The translations under genes were made by a program, and so were the position numbers. Positions 33,401-42,291 of a stretch of DNA of 64,000 bases are shown piece after piece; the first letter of the stretch is position 1; every line of letters starts with the position of its first letter. The stretch is from Arthrobacter sp. Leaf337 (lineage in GTDB: Bacteria; Actinomycetota; Actinomycetes; Actinomycetales; Micrococcaceae). The notes below the pieces were generated by a model. The model searched no databases, was not told where the DNA came from, and saw only the letters and a list, made by a program, of their open reading frames with translations. Location of the stretch: positions 97,922 to 161,921 of the forward strand of contig NZ_LMPC01000006.1 in the NCBI RefSeq assembly GCF_001423745.1, in the 5' to 3' direction.

Positions 33401-34597
33401 ATGCAGGTCCCGCTTTACGTATGGATTGTCACCGTCATCGGCATCGTGGGCCTGCTGGCCTTCGACTTCTTTTTCCACGTCCGCAAGGCGCACTCACCGA
33501 AGCTGAGGGAGTCGGCCACGTGGTCCGCGATCTACGTGGGAATCGCCCTGGTCTTCGGCATCGGCGTCCTGGTGTTCGGCGGCCCCACCATGGGCACGGA
33601 GTACTTCGCCGGCTACGTCACCGAAAAGGCCCTGTCCGTCGACAACCTCTTCGTGTTCCTGATCATCATGGCCAGCTTCAAGGTTCCGCGCGCTGACCAG
33701 CAAAAAGTGCTCCTGTTCGGCATCGTCTTCTCCCTGATTGCCCGCACCGGCTTCATCTTCCTCGGCGCCGCCCTGATCAACAGCTTCGCCTGGGTGTTCT
33801 ACATCTTCGGCCTCATCCTGCTGATCACCGCCGGCAACTTGCTCCGGCCGAACTCGCACGACGACGACTCCGAGGGTCTGGTGGTCCGGCTCGCCAGGAA
33901 GTTCCTCCCGGCGTCACAGCACTACGACGGCGACAAACTCTTCACCGTGGAGAACGGCAAACGCGTCCTGACCCCCATGCTCCTGGTCATGGTGGCGATC
34001 GGCGGAACCGACATCCTGTTTGCGCTGGACTCCATCCCAGCCATCTTCGGCCTGACCCAGAACGTGTTCGTCGTGTTCACCGCCACAGCCTTCTCCCTCA
34101 TGGGCCTGCGGCAGTTGTTCTTCCTTATCGACGAACTACTGGACCGCCTCATCTACCTCTCCTATGGCCTGGCCGCGATTCTCGGCTTCATCGGAGTGAA
34201 GCTCATCCTCCATGCGCTGCACGAAAACAACCTGCCGTTCATCAACGGAGGCGAACACGTGACCGTCATCGAGATCAGCACCGGCCTCTCGCTGACCGTG
34301 ATCATCGGCGTCCTGGTGGTCACCGTGCTGGCCTCGATCTACAGCCCCAAGGGCAAGGCCAAGAACATGGTCTCCGGCGCCAAGCGGCACGCCACCGAGT
34401 ACGTGGACCTGAACTACGAGACGGGCATTGCCGAACGCGAGGAAATCTTCAACAAGATGCTGCGCGAGGAGGCGGAACTCAGGAAGCTCCCGGAGAAGTA
34501 CAAGCGGCTCATCCGCGACGAGACCGAGTTCATGGACCTCCTCAAGCAGGCCCACGCCGAGCACGACGCCGCCCTGCAGCGGGAGAACCTCGCGTAG
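33401..34597 (+). CDS. TerC-family membrane protein
   Basis: Integral membrane protein of 398 residues (TerC/Alx family), linked in other bacteria to manganese export or tellurite resistance. About nine helices; the conserved acidic motifs lie in YVTEKALSVDNLFVFLIIM and IGGTDILFALDSIPAIFGLT, which form the ion path. GLRQLFFLIDELLDRL and KLILHALHENN follow. A ~75-residue charged C-terminal cytoplasmic tail with helical Glu/Lys-rich stretches (EEIFNKMLREEAELRKLPEKYKRL written in part: EEAELRKLPEKYKRL) is longer than in minimal TerC. GGAAGGCA precedes the ATG. Confidence 0.92.
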   Translation: MQVPLYVWIVTVIGIVGLLAFDFFFHVRKAHSPKLRESATWSAIYVGIALVFGIGVLVFGGPTMGTEYFAGYVTEKALSVDNLFVFLIIMASFKVPRADQQKVLLFGIVFSLIARTGFIFLGAALINSFAWVFYIFGLILLITAGNLLRPNSHDDDSEGLVVRLARKFLPASQHYDGDKLFTVENGKRVLTPMLLVMVAIGGTDILFALDSIPAIFGLTQNVFVVFTATAFSLMGLRQLFFLIDELLDRLIYLSYGLAAILGFIGVKLILHALHENNLPFINGGEHVTVIEISTGLSLTVIIGVLVVTVLASIYSPKGKAKNMVSGAKRHATEYVDLNYETGIAEREEIFNKMLREEAELRKLPEKYKRLIRDETEFMDLLKQAHAEHDAALQRENLA

Positions 34598-34615
34598 GAG
34601 TGACCTTGTTCCGGC

Positions 34616-35836
34616 TCAGTACACCACGTCGAAGTTGCTGAACTCGCCCGTCGCGGGCGATACCGATTCCTCCACGTGGTCCACGCGCCCCGGCGCGTCG
34701 CTGGACCTCAGCCAGCGCCGGAACTCCAGAACCATCGCCTGCGGGCCTTCGACGACGACAGCGACAGTACCGTCGACGTCGTTCTTCACCGTTCCGGTCA
34801 GCGAGAGTTCCTCAGCCTTCCGCACGGTCCAGTACCGGAAGCCGACCGCCTGGACGACCCCCTCGACGCGGGCCTGCAGGCGGACGTCCGGCCCCAAGTC
34901 CTTATCTGCTGCGTGAGCCATGGTTCCAATGTAGCCTCGCGGCGGGGGGTTCTGCTCCCCACCCGGCCGGTCCACGGGCATTGTGCTCGCGGCGTGCTTG
35001 GCCTTGCCGTGCTTGGACCGCGACCACACCAGGACGGCGCCGATGGCAGCGACGAGCACCGGGATGGTCACGCCCAGCGGTTGCGCCCAGTCCTTCACGA
35101 GTGAACTCAGCACGTAGCCCAGCTCAATCTCCACCTGGATGTCCTCCCGGAACGTCTCCAGGCTCAGGTCCGGCCCGTCCTCGGCGGTGGCAAACAGCTG
35201 CAGGGTCATGGTCTTCCGCCCCGGATCCTTGGGCGTGATCCACCAGCGCCACTCCGCAACGCCTTGTTCCGGGACCAGCATCTCTCCGCTCGGATTTCCG
35301 GCCCTCTCAACGGTTATGCCCGGTCCGGACAGGTCAGCGCGCATCTCTTCGCACACAATGGGCGCACGGGTCTGCACCGGGTTGGGTCCGGGGATGTTCT
35401 TCTCATGGCCCGCGCCGGGGTCGCCCAGGGTCACGTGCAGGACGAACTCCCTGGTCTCCCCCTGCCGCATGGGCGACGGCGGCCTGAAGGTCAGCTCGCC
35501 CTGGACGCAGGTCTCCAGGATTTCCTTGGCCCGCCTGGCCCGTTCGAAGGCAGTGGAGGTGGCACGCGGGGTTGAAGTGGGGCGCAGCGTCGGGAACGGG
35601 CCAGGTCCGGCGCCGGGCTTACTTTCGGCAGGGCCGCCGTCACTGGGGAGGGGACGTGTAGCAGTGGGCGTCGCGGTGCTTGCAGTGGGCGTCGGTTCCT
35701 CATTCGGCAGCGGCGTGCAGGCGGCCAGGCCCATCACGACAAACAGCGCCACACATATCGCCGCGCACAGGGCTGCCAGGGCGGATGCCATTACCTTCGC
35801 ACCGCTCACGAGCCGCTGCTTCCCCAATGCGTACAT
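34616..35836 (-). CDS. lipoprotein-type membrane protein fused to acylphosphatase
   Basis: Open frame of 406 residues combining two unlike parts. Residues 1-40 are a lipoprotein-type signal with lipobox LAAC (Cys40). A Pro/Thr/Ser-rich stretch (44-98) and a beta-rich extracellular domain (about 105-245) follow, then one membrane helix (about 253-271). After a basic, Pro/Gly-rich linker, residues 306-406 are a complete acylphosphatase: VEGVVQAVGFRYWTVRKAEE with the catalytic Arg, and GTVKNDVDGTVAVVVEG with the catalytic Asn. Topology places the enzyme in the cytoplasm. An ATG at 34921 (MAHAADKD) could also give free acylphosphatase. Confidence 0.8.
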   Translation of the reverse strand: MYALGKQRLVSGAKVMASALAALCAAICVALFVVMGLAACTPLPNEEPTPTASTATPTATRPLPSDGGPAESKPGAGPGPFPTLRPTSTPRATSTAFERARRAKEILETCVQGELTFRPPSPMRQGETREFVLHVTLGDPGAGHEKNIPGPNPVQTRAPIVCEEMRADLSGPGITVERAGNPSGEMLVPEQGVAEWRWWITPKDPGRKTMTLQLFATAEDGPDLSLETFREDIQVEIELGYVLSSLVKDWAQPLGVTIPVLVAAIGAVLVWSRSKHGKAKHAASTMPVDRPGGEQNPPPRGYIGTMAHAADKDLGPDVRLQARVEGVVQAVGFRYWTVRKAEELSLTGTVKNDVDGTVAVVVEGPQAMVLEFRRWLRSSDAPGRVDHVEESVSPATGEFSNFDVVY

Positions 35837-35927
35837 CAGAACCCCGACTACTGATCGGACCGTGTCCTGATTCGAGTCTGCGCGGGCCCACGGGGCCAGT
35901 CAAGGAGCCCGTACAGGCCGCCGCACG

Positions 35928-36827
35928 CTACTTCGAGGGCCGCAGCGAGGTGATCATCCGCCGGATATTCCGGTACTCGCCCGTCTCCACGTACAGCTTC
36001 GCCTTCTCCCAATACGGGAGCGACGGATCGCCGGGCGTGGTGTTGTTCGCCGGGTCGTAGCCCGCCCCGAACACGGCCCCGCTGGGCGGCCACCGGAACA
36101 GCAGGAAGATGGGACATGCCAGCGTCCCGATCTCCTCCGGAACCATCGTGATGCCGTAGGCCGCGATGGTCTCGGCGGTCCGGGCGGGCGCCAGTGCGTC
36201 TCCGCGGATCTCGAACATAAAGCGGGGTGCGTTCCCGTCCGCCACGCCCTTCTCGGCCAGGGCGGTCATGGGTTCGGAATCCAGCACGGCAAACGGGTAC
36301 TGCTGGACGCACTCCGAACCGGTCACGATCCTGGTCTCCAGGACAGCCATCGGCTTCCCTCCCGCGTTCAAGACGTCCACGTGTTCGCCGCCGAGCGGTG
36401 ATTTTCCGACCGGATCCACAATGGTCCAGTCGCCCGGGTAGTCGAACGTCAAGCCACCGTCCGACGTCGTGAACGTCTTCCAGCCGGACGCCGTCGGGGA
36501 CGGCAACCGGCTCGGGGACGTGACCGACGGCGCCGGTTCAGCCGCCGGGGCGCCCGCCGTCGCGCTTGGCGGCACGGCAGTCCCGCTGGCCGATCCGGTG
36601 GCGGTATCGCGCACAGACCCGTTCGCCGTCGCGCTCGACGTCCCGCTGGCTGAGGCTCCTGACGCGGTGGCTGTCGCGGATCCGGCGTCGGACGGAGCAG
36701 GTGGCGGGCCGCAGGCTGCCACAAGCACTGCGAGGCAGGCGCCCGCAGCGGCTGCTGTGCCGGAACGTGCTGCTCCGGGACGTGCCGGTCCGGACGATCG
36801 AAAGCCGGGCTTCAGTGATCGGCGCAT
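35928..36827 (-). CDS. lipoprotein, paralogue 1 of a tandem pair
   Basis: Exported lipoprotein of 299 residues. The signal ends in lipobox VAAC (Cys39), followed by a long Ser/Thr/Ala-rich linker to about residue 112. The folded domain begins WKTFTTSDGGLTFDYPGDW and contains LETRIVTGSEC, ACPIFLLFRWPPSGAVFGAGYDP and a final EYRNIRRMITSLRPSK. These segments match the next gene almost line for line, so the two are duplicates. No known family was recognised. A structural role at the cell surface is possible. Confidence 0.82.
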   Translation of the reverse strand: MRRSLKPGFRSSGPARPGAARSGTAAAAGACLAVLVAACGPPPAPSDAGSATATASGASASGTSSATANGSVRDTATGSASGTAVPPSATAGAPAAEPAPSVTSPSRLPSPTASGWKTFTTSDGGLTFDYPGDWTIVDPVGKSPLGGEHVDVLNAGGKPMAVLETRIVTGSECVQQYPFAVLDSEPMTALAEKGVADGNAPRFMFEIRGDALAPARTAETIAAYGITMVPEEIGTLACPIFLLFRWPPSGAVFGAGYDPANNTTPGDPSLPYWEKAKLYVETGEYRNIRRMITSLRPSK

Positions 36828-36969
36828 GCAATCCTCCTCATGAAGCTGAGGAACTCATTGTGGCCCCGCCCTGACGCGACTCGCGCGGGACGGGGCAAGT
36901 TGCCGCCAAAACGTTGCGCACCGCAGGTTGCCCCGCAGTGCGCAACGGTCGCGTTTCTGCCCTGTCCGC

Positions 36970-37698
36970 CTAGGCCGGCCGCAGGGAGGTGATCATCTTC
37001 TTGATGTTCTTGTACTCCTGGGTGCCCATGTACACCTCGGGGGTGTCCACATGCATCTCGTTCCCGGGGGTGGTGTCGAAGGGGTCGTATGCACCCCCGA
37101 ACATCGCTCCGCTGGGCGGCCAGGTGAAGAAGTGGAAGATGGGGCACGCTTCGGTCCCGGTGGGTTCGGGCGCCGTGGTGATGCCGTAGGCGAACACCGT
37201 CATCAGCTTCGGATCCGTGGCGGTGGTGTCCGTTCTCGTCTCGAAGGTGTACCGGGGCACGCTGCCGCTCTGTTCCAGTGCCGGAAGGGGCACGGATTCG
37301 TACACACCGAACGGCTGCTTTACGGTGCATTCGGAGCCGGTGACCATGTTCGTCCGGAGGGAGGCAAGGTTCTTGCCGTTGGCGTTGGTGATTTTCACGA
37401 ACACTCCCCCGGGGGCTGCTTCGCCGGCTGCCTCCGTGAGCTTCCAGTCTTCCGGATAATCAAAGGTCAGGCCGTCCGCCGTCGTATAGGACTTCCAACC
37501 TGCTTCCGGGGTGGCGGAAGGCGACGTGGAAGCCGTGGCGCTCGTGGCTGGCGTGGACGAGGGGGAAGCGGTGGACGTGGCGGTGGCTGCCGGGGAACTC
37601 GTCGACGGTGACGAGGCCGGCGGTCCGCAGGCAACCAGCAGAAAAGCGAGGCATAGGGCCCCCGAGACGGCGATGGCCGAGGGTGCTGAGCGGTGCAT
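36970..37698 (-). CDS. lipoprotein, paralogue 2 of a tandem pair
   Basis: Exported lipoprotein of 242 residues with lipobox LVAC (Cys24) and a shorter Ser/Thr/Ala/Pro linker (to about 65). The folded domain runs WKSYTTADGLTFDYPEDW, SLRTNMVTGSEC, ACPIFHFFTWPPSGAMFGGAYDP and EYKNIKKMITSLRPA, each aligned with the 35928-36827 protein. Two conserved Cys (in GSEC and EACP) may form a disulphide outside the cell. It lies 142 bases upstream of its paralogue in the same direction; a GC-rich imperfect hairpin occupies that gap around 36861-36897. Confidence 0.82.
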   Translation of the reverse strand: MHRSAPSAIAVSGALCLAFLLVACGPPASSPSTSSPAATATSTASPSSTPATSATASTSPSATPEAGWKSYTTADGLTFDYPEDWKLTEAAGEAAPGGVFVKITNANGKNLASLRTNMVTGSECTVKQPFGVYESVPLPALEQSGSVPRYTFETRTDTTATDPKLMTVFAYGITTAPEPTGTEACPIFHFFTWPPSGAMFGGAYDPFDTTPGNEMHVDTPEVYMGTQEYKNIKKMITSLRPA

Positions 37699-37858
37699 CT
37701 GTTCTCCTGAATCTCATGAGACCGCGAATAATTCCTCAATTCTGGACTGCGGCGCGCCTCCGCCCTAGCAATAAATCCAATCGATGTCTAAATGTTATCG
37801 CCACGCCCACGGCACTCCGGATTTCAGCCCTTCCCCGAAGCTTGATAGAGCTTAACCA

Positions 37859-39121
37859 ATGCAAGAATTCCTCACCCCGGCAATGCCCTTCCTGGCCATG
37901 ACGCTCGCAGTGGCGGCTGGACTGGTCCTCTCCTGGCTGATCCGCAAGACCGTCCTCCGGCTCAACCGCCGCCGTCCGGAGCTGCAGTCCACTTCCCGTG
38001 TGGCGCGGCTCCCGCTGCGCCTCGCCCTCTGCCTGATCGGCGTCCGGATCGCGCTGGCGCTGACAACGCACGACGGCGGGTGGAGGTCCGCCGTCGACCA
38101 CCTCCTGCTGATTGCCCTCATGGGGTCCCTTGCCTGGCTCGCCGTGGCCGTGCTGCTGATCGTTGAGGCCCTGGTCCTCGGCCGCTACAGCGTGGACGTG
38201 GCCGACAACCGCCGAGCCCGACGCCTGCGGACCCAGATGATCCTGGCCCGACGGATCGCCGTTGCGCTCATCGTGGTGCTGGCGGTGGGCAGCGTCATGC
38301 TGACCTTCCCCGCGATCCAGGCGCTCGGCGCGGGGCTGCTGGCCTCTGCCGGCGTGATCTCCATCGTGGCCGGCCTCGCCGCGCAGACCTCGCTGGTGAA
38401 CGTGTTCGCCGGCATGCAGCTCGCTTTCACCGACGCGATCCGGGTGGACGATGTTGTAGTGGTCCAGAAGGAGTGGGGACGGATCGAGGAGATCACCCTG
38501 ACCTACGTCGTGGTCCACATCTGGGACGACCGCAGGCTCATCCTGCCCTCCACCTACTTCACCACCACGCCGTTCGAGAACTGGACCCGCCGCCAGTCCG
38601 AGGTGATGGGCACCGTGGAGTTCGACCTTGACTGGCGCGCACCCATCGAGGACATGCGGGCCGAACTGCGGACCGTGCTCGACGGAACGGCACTGTGGGA
38701 CGAGCGCGTGGGAATCCTGCAGATCACCGATGCCACCAGCGGCTACGTCCGGGTGCGGATCCTGGTGAGCGCCGCGGACAGCGCCGCCCTTTTCGACCTG
38801 CGCTGCCTCATCCGCGAAGCCATGGTCACCTTCCTGCAGCAAGGCCACCCGGAGTCGCTGCCGCACGTGCGCTGGGAACCTGTGCAGCCTGCGCCCGCCC
38901 GGGAGATGTCCCGGCAGCCCGCAGTCGAGGCCCGCGAGGCCCGCGAGGCCCGCGAGGCCCGCGAGCCAGCACAGCCAGTGCATGGGCGTCAGCCATCAGA
39001 TCCGCAGGACTCCCAGCTTTTCACCGGGTCCCTCGAAGCGATCGAGCGGTCCCGCGCGTTCACCGGCCCCGGCGAGGAGGTCTTCGAGGACCGCGACAAG
39101 ACCCTCTCGGCACGGAACTAG
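37859..39121 (+). CDS. MscS-family mechanosensitive channel
   Basis: Small-conductance mechanosensitive channel relative, 420 residues. Four or so N-terminal helices lead to the pore helix and MscS beta domain: ALGAGLLASAGVISIVAGLA, AQTSLVNVFAGMQLAF, DVVVVQKEWGRIEEITLTYVVV and RRLILPSTYFTTTPFENWTR. The pore-lining Gly/Ala pattern is clear. It should release solutes on osmotic downshock. The C-terminal cytoplasmic tail contains a 4x Glu-Ala-Arg repeat encoded by four identical 9-bp units (38927-38962). Confidence 0.9.
   Translation: MQEFLTPAMPFLAMTLAVAAGLVLSWLIRKTVLRLNRRRPELQSTSRVARLPLRLALCLIGVRIALALTTHDGGWRSAVDHLLLIALMGSLAWLAVAVLLIVEALVLGRYSVDVADNRRARRLRTQMILARRIAVALIVVLAVGSVMLTFPAIQALGAGLLASAGVISIVAGLAAQTSLVNVFAGMQLAFTDAIRVDDVVVVQKEWGRIEEITLTYVVVHIWDDRRLILPSTYFTTTPFENWTRRQSEVMGTVEFDLDWRAPIEDMRAELRTVLDGTALWDERVGILQITDATSGYVRVRILVSAADSAALFDLRCLIREAMVTFLQQGHPESLPHVRWEPVQPAPAREMSRQPAVEAREAREAREAREPAQPVHGRQPSDPQDSQLFTGSLEAIERSRAFTGPGEEVFEDRDKTLSARN
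38927..38962 (+). repeat. 9-bp tandem repeat in the MscS tail
   Basis: Four exact copies of GAGGCCCGC encode Glu-Ala-Arg repeats in frame. The unit length, a multiple of three, keeps the frame whatever the copy number, so the tail can vary in length between strains. Confidence 0.9.
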
Positions 39122-39209
39122 CGGGCCCTTTCCTGCCCGGCCGATCTGAACAATAATCAAACCGAGCCCCATCATCAGACCAGCCGCAAGCAACTGAGGA
39201 GACCAGGCC

Positions 39210-41087
39210 ATGACCACCCACGCAGACCCCGCAACGGAACCCCCTGTCAGCGAGGCGGCGGACAACGACGACGAGGTGACCACGGACCCCGGCTGGTTCC
39301 ACAAAGCGGTGGTCTACCAGATCTATCCGCGCAGCTTTGCGGACTCCGACGGCGACGGCATCGGCGACCTGCCAGGCATCATCAGCAAGCTGGACTACCT
39401 GCAAAAGTTGGGGGTCGACGTCGTCTGGCTCTCCCCCATCTACACCTCCCCGCAGGACGACAACGGCTACGACATCAGCGACTACCGCGACGTTGACCCC
39501 CTCTTCGGCACCCTGGCCGACCTGAAGGAACTCACCGACGGGCTGCATTCGCGGGGAATGAAGCTGGTGATGGACCTGGTGGTCAACCACACCTCGGACG
39601 AGCACCCGTGGTTCGTGGAATCACGTGCCTCCAAGGACAGCCCCAAGCGCGACTGGTACTGGTGGCGGCCGCCGCGTCCGGAGCCGGCAGGCGGCGCAGG
39701 CGCGGAACCGAACAACTGGGGTTCGGCGTTTTCCGGCCCGGCCTGGGAATTCGACCAGGCCACCGGCGAGTACTATCTCCACTTGTTCTCCCGGAAGCAG
39801 CCGGACCTGAACTGGGAAAACCCCGAGGTCCGCGCCGCCGTCTACGACATGATGAACTGGTGGCTGGACCGTGGTGTGGACGGATTCCGGATGGACGTCA
39901 TCAACTTCATCTCCAAGGACACCGCGTTGCCGGACGGGCCCAAGGCGGACGGCATGCTGTTCGGCGACGGCAGCCCGCACTTCATGTCCGGACCGCGGAT
40001 CCACGAATTCCTGCACGAAATGCACCTGGAGGTCTTCGCCGGCCGCGACAAGCCGCTGCTGACCGTGGGCGAAATGCCCGGCGTCACCGTGGAAGACGCC
40101 GTCCTGTTCACAGACCCCGCCCGGCGCGAGGTGGACATGGTGTTCCAGTTCGAGCACGTGGCGCTGGACCAGGAGGACGGCAACAAGTGGCGGCCCAAGA
40201 AGCTGCGGCTGACGGACCTGAAGAAGTCCCTGGGCCGCTGGCAGGAAGCCCTGGCCGGGCGCGGCTGGAACAGCCTCTACTGGGGCAACCACGACCAGGC
40301 CCGCGCAGTGTCCCGCTTCGGCGACGACGGGCAGTACCGCGAACTCTCCGCCAAGATGCTGGCCGGCATCCTGCACCTGCACCGCGGTACGCCGTACGTG
40401 TACCAGGGCGAGGAACTGGGCATGACCAACATGAGCTTCGGCGCCATCAGCGACTACCGCGACATCGAAGTACTCAACCACCACCGCGAAGCCACCACCC
40501 ATCTGGGCCATACCGATGCCGACGTCCTGGCCGCTCTGGCACCACTGAACCGGGACAACGCCCGCACCCCGGTGCAGTGGGACGCCACCCGGCACGGCGG
40601 GTTCACCACCGGCGCGCCGTGGATCGCGGTCAACCCAAACACCAGCCACATCAACGCCGCGGAGCAGGAGGACAACCCGGGCTCCGTCTTCAGCTTCTAC
40701 CGCCAGGTCATCGCCCTGCGGCACGCCGAGCCTGTGGTGGCGGAAGGCGATTTCACCATGCTGCTGCCGAATGACGAGCACGTGTACGCCTTCCGGCGGT
40801 CACTGCCGGCTCCGTCCACGGGGCCCGGTTCTACCACGGGGCCCGGCGTCCAGTTGCTGGTGCTGGGCAACTTCTCCGGGGAGGACCGGACCGTGGAGCT
40901 CGACGGCGGCGGCTGGGGCGATACCGAAGCCGGCGCGGATGAGCCCGAGCTGGGCCACTACCCGGCCGAGCTGATCCTCGGAAACTACCCAACCGACGAC
41001 GCCGGGACACACGGAGCCGGGACGCACGCTGCGATTACGCTGCGCCCCTGGGAACTGAAGGTCTTCCGCCGGCAACACAACAACTGA
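39210..41087 (+). CDS. GH13 alpha-glucosidase / oligo-1,6-glucosidase
   Basis: Cytoplasmic alpha-amylase-family enzyme of 625 residues. Conserved regions: DLVVNHTSDEHPWF, GFRMDVIN with nucleophile Asp229, VGEMPG with acid/base Glu288, and WGNHDQAR with Asp362. VVYQIYPRSFADSDGDGIGDLPG and the QDDNGYDISDYR loop are typical of oligo-1,6-glucosidase/dextran-glucosidase (GH13_31). It has the whole C-terminal beta domain, with Gly/Ser/Thr-rich inserts (about 530-545 and 590-610) that make it longer than usual. It is not in an ABC operon here; the LacI-linked GH13 at 16037 is a distinct, shorter relative. Confidence 0.92.
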   Translation: MTTHADPATEPPVSEAADNDDEVTTDPGWFHKAVVYQIYPRSFADSDGDGIGDLPGIISKLDYLQKLGVDVVWLSPIYTSPQDDNGYDISDYRDVDPLFGTLADLKELTDGLHSRGMKLVMDLVVNHTSDEHPWFVESRASKDSPKRDWYWWRPPRPEPAGGAGAEPNNWGSAFSGPAWEFDQATGEYYLHLFSRKQPDLNWENPEVRAAVYDMMNWWLDRGVDGFRMDVINFISKDTALPDGPKADGMLFGDGSPHFMSGPRIHEFLHEMHLEVFAGRDKPLLTVGEMPGVTVEDAVLFTDPARREVDMVFQFEHVALDQEDGNKWRPKKLRLTDLKKSLGRWQEALAGRGWNSLYWGNHDQARAVSRFGDDGQYRELSAKMLAGILHLHRGTPYVYQGEELGMTNMSFGAISDYRDIEVLNHHREATTHLGHTDADVLAALAPLNRDNARTPVQWDATRHGGFTTGAPWIAVNPNTSHINAAEQEDNPGSVFSFYRQVIALRHAEPVVAEGDFTMLLPNDEHVYAFRRSLPAPSTGPGSTTGPGVQLLVLGNFSGEDRTVELDGGGWGDTEAGADEPELGHYPAELILGNYPTDDAGTHGAGTHAAITLRPWELKVFRRQHNN

Positions 41088-41132
41088 ACCGTCATCCTCA
41101 AGGCCGTTAACCAGCGAAGCAAGGAGAGCATC

Positions 41133-41363
41133 ATGACCATTCCACCGCTGCCGGAGCCGGATCCGTTCCCGCCGGAGCCTGGACCCACCGGCCCGCCGGA
41201 TCCGGACAATCCGTTCCCGCCCAGCAGGCCGGACCCCACGGAGCCCCGCCCGCCGCACCCCGGACCGGAACCGACCCCGGCGCCCGGTCCGCTGCCGATC
41301 CCGGACCCGGGTCCCATGCCGCCGGTGCCGCCGTCGCCGAATCCCGACCCCACGCGGTTCTAG
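41133..41363 (+). CDS. proline-rich microprotein
   Basis: Small open frame of 76 residues, roughly half proline with Asp, Glu, Gly and Ser between (for example PEPDPFPPEPGPTGPPDP). It has a strong AAGGAG six bases before the ATG and lies 45 bases after the GH13 gene in the same direction. No signal peptide or membrane helix is present. The composition predicts a polyproline-II, unfolded chain. High GC alone can create such a frame, but the ribosome-binding site argues for translation. Confidence 0.6.
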   Translation: MTIPPLPEPDPFPPEPGPTGPPDPDNPFPPSRPDPTEPRPPHPGPEPTPAPGPLPIPDPGPMPPVPPSPNPDPTRF

Positions 41364-41383
41364 GACTTCACTCCCCGACCCCA

Positions 41384-41414
41384 GGCTCAATCACCGGGGA
41401 CGGCTCAATCACCG
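41384..41414. repeat. 13-bp direct repeat at gene end
   Basis: GGCTCAATCACCG occurs at 41384-41396 and again at 41402-41414. The second copy carries the stop codon of the minus-strand hydrolase (41405), so the first is a small duplication of that gene's 3' end. Confidence 0.85.
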
Positions 41415-42199
41415 ATGCTGTGCAGGAACCGGCGGACTTCGGTATTGAACGCCGCCGGCGTTTCAGCGGCGACCATATGCCCGACGTCGGGAATCACCGT
41501 GAGCTGTGAACCTGGGATCTGGCGGTGCATCTCGTGCGCCACCGCCAGCGGCGATCGCACGTCTTTTTCGCCGTAAAGCAGCAGAGTCGGCACTTTGATG
41601 CCGGGAAGCACGTCGCGGTAGTCTGCGTGGCCGCTTGCGCTCAGCATTGCCCGCATTCCGGCGGGATGGAAGTCGGCCATGATGGCGCCGGCTTCTTCGA
41701 CGACGGCGGGATCCGCCCGCGCGGTGAACAGGGTGGGCATCCACACAGGGATGAATTGCTCGGGCGGCTGGTCCAGCTCGGCCAGGATCTGGGCGTACCT
41801 GCGCTCGACTTCCTCCGGCGGCAGCGAGCCGGCCCAGCCGGCATAGGCCGAAACCAGCAGCAGGGACGCTGCCATGTTGGGGTGGCCGCGGTACAGTTCC
41901 AAGGCAACCCCGGATCCCCAGGACAGCCCAAGGACATGCGGTTTCCGCGGCGCTACCTCGCGGAGGAAGCCGGCAAGCACATCTCCCAGTTCCTTGCCGG
42001 AGAAGTCCGCCGGAGGATCGTCGGACCGGCCGCAGCCCGGGGCATCCCAGGCAATGACGGTGAACTCGTCGGAGAGCCCCTCCAGCTGCTGCCGCCAGCT
42101 GCGGCTGTCCTCGTAGGCGCCGTGAAGAAGCACCAGCGGAGGGCCTTGGCCCGCGCGCTGGTAGCCGATCCGCAGTCCTGAAATGTCAACGGTGTCCAT
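41405..42199 (-). CDS. alpha/beta-hydrolase
   Basis: Canonical alpha/beta-hydrolase of 264 residues. LVLLHGAYEDSRSWRQQL gives the oxyanion region, AWDAPGCGRSDDP the following loop, GLSWGSG the nucleophile elbow with Ser93, LLLYGEKDVRSPL the acid, and PDVGHMVAAE the catalytic His. The substrate could be an ester, lactone or chlorinated compound; it cannot be told from these motifs. It converges with the proline-rich microprotein gene. Confidence 0.9.
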   Translation of the reverse strand: MDTVDISGLRIGYQRAGQGPPLVLLHGAYEDSRSWRQQLEGLSDEFTVIAWDAPGCGRSDDPPADFSGKELGDVLAGFLREVAPRKPHVLGLSWGSGVALELYRGHPNMAASLLLVSAYAGWAGSLPPEEVERRYAQILAELDQPPEQFIPVWMPTLFTARADPAVVEEAGAIMADFHPAGMRAMLSASGHADYRDVLPGIKVPTLLLYGEKDVRSPLAVAHEMHRQIPGSQLTVIPDVGHMVAAETPAAFNTEVRRFLHSIGD

Positions 42200-42291
42200 G
42201 CCGCACCGCTCCTTTGTGGAGCTGACCCTGATGGGTTGATTCTAGGCCGATCAGGGTCAGCTGCCTACAGGACAAGTGCAGCGGTTGGGCC

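Noticed and set aside
40985..41353. Gly/Ser-rich minus-strand open frame of 122 residues
   Set aside because: It is the complement of the proline-rich microprotein gene and the end of GH13; Gly-rich is what a Pro-rich strand gives in reverse. No ribosome-binding site was seen.
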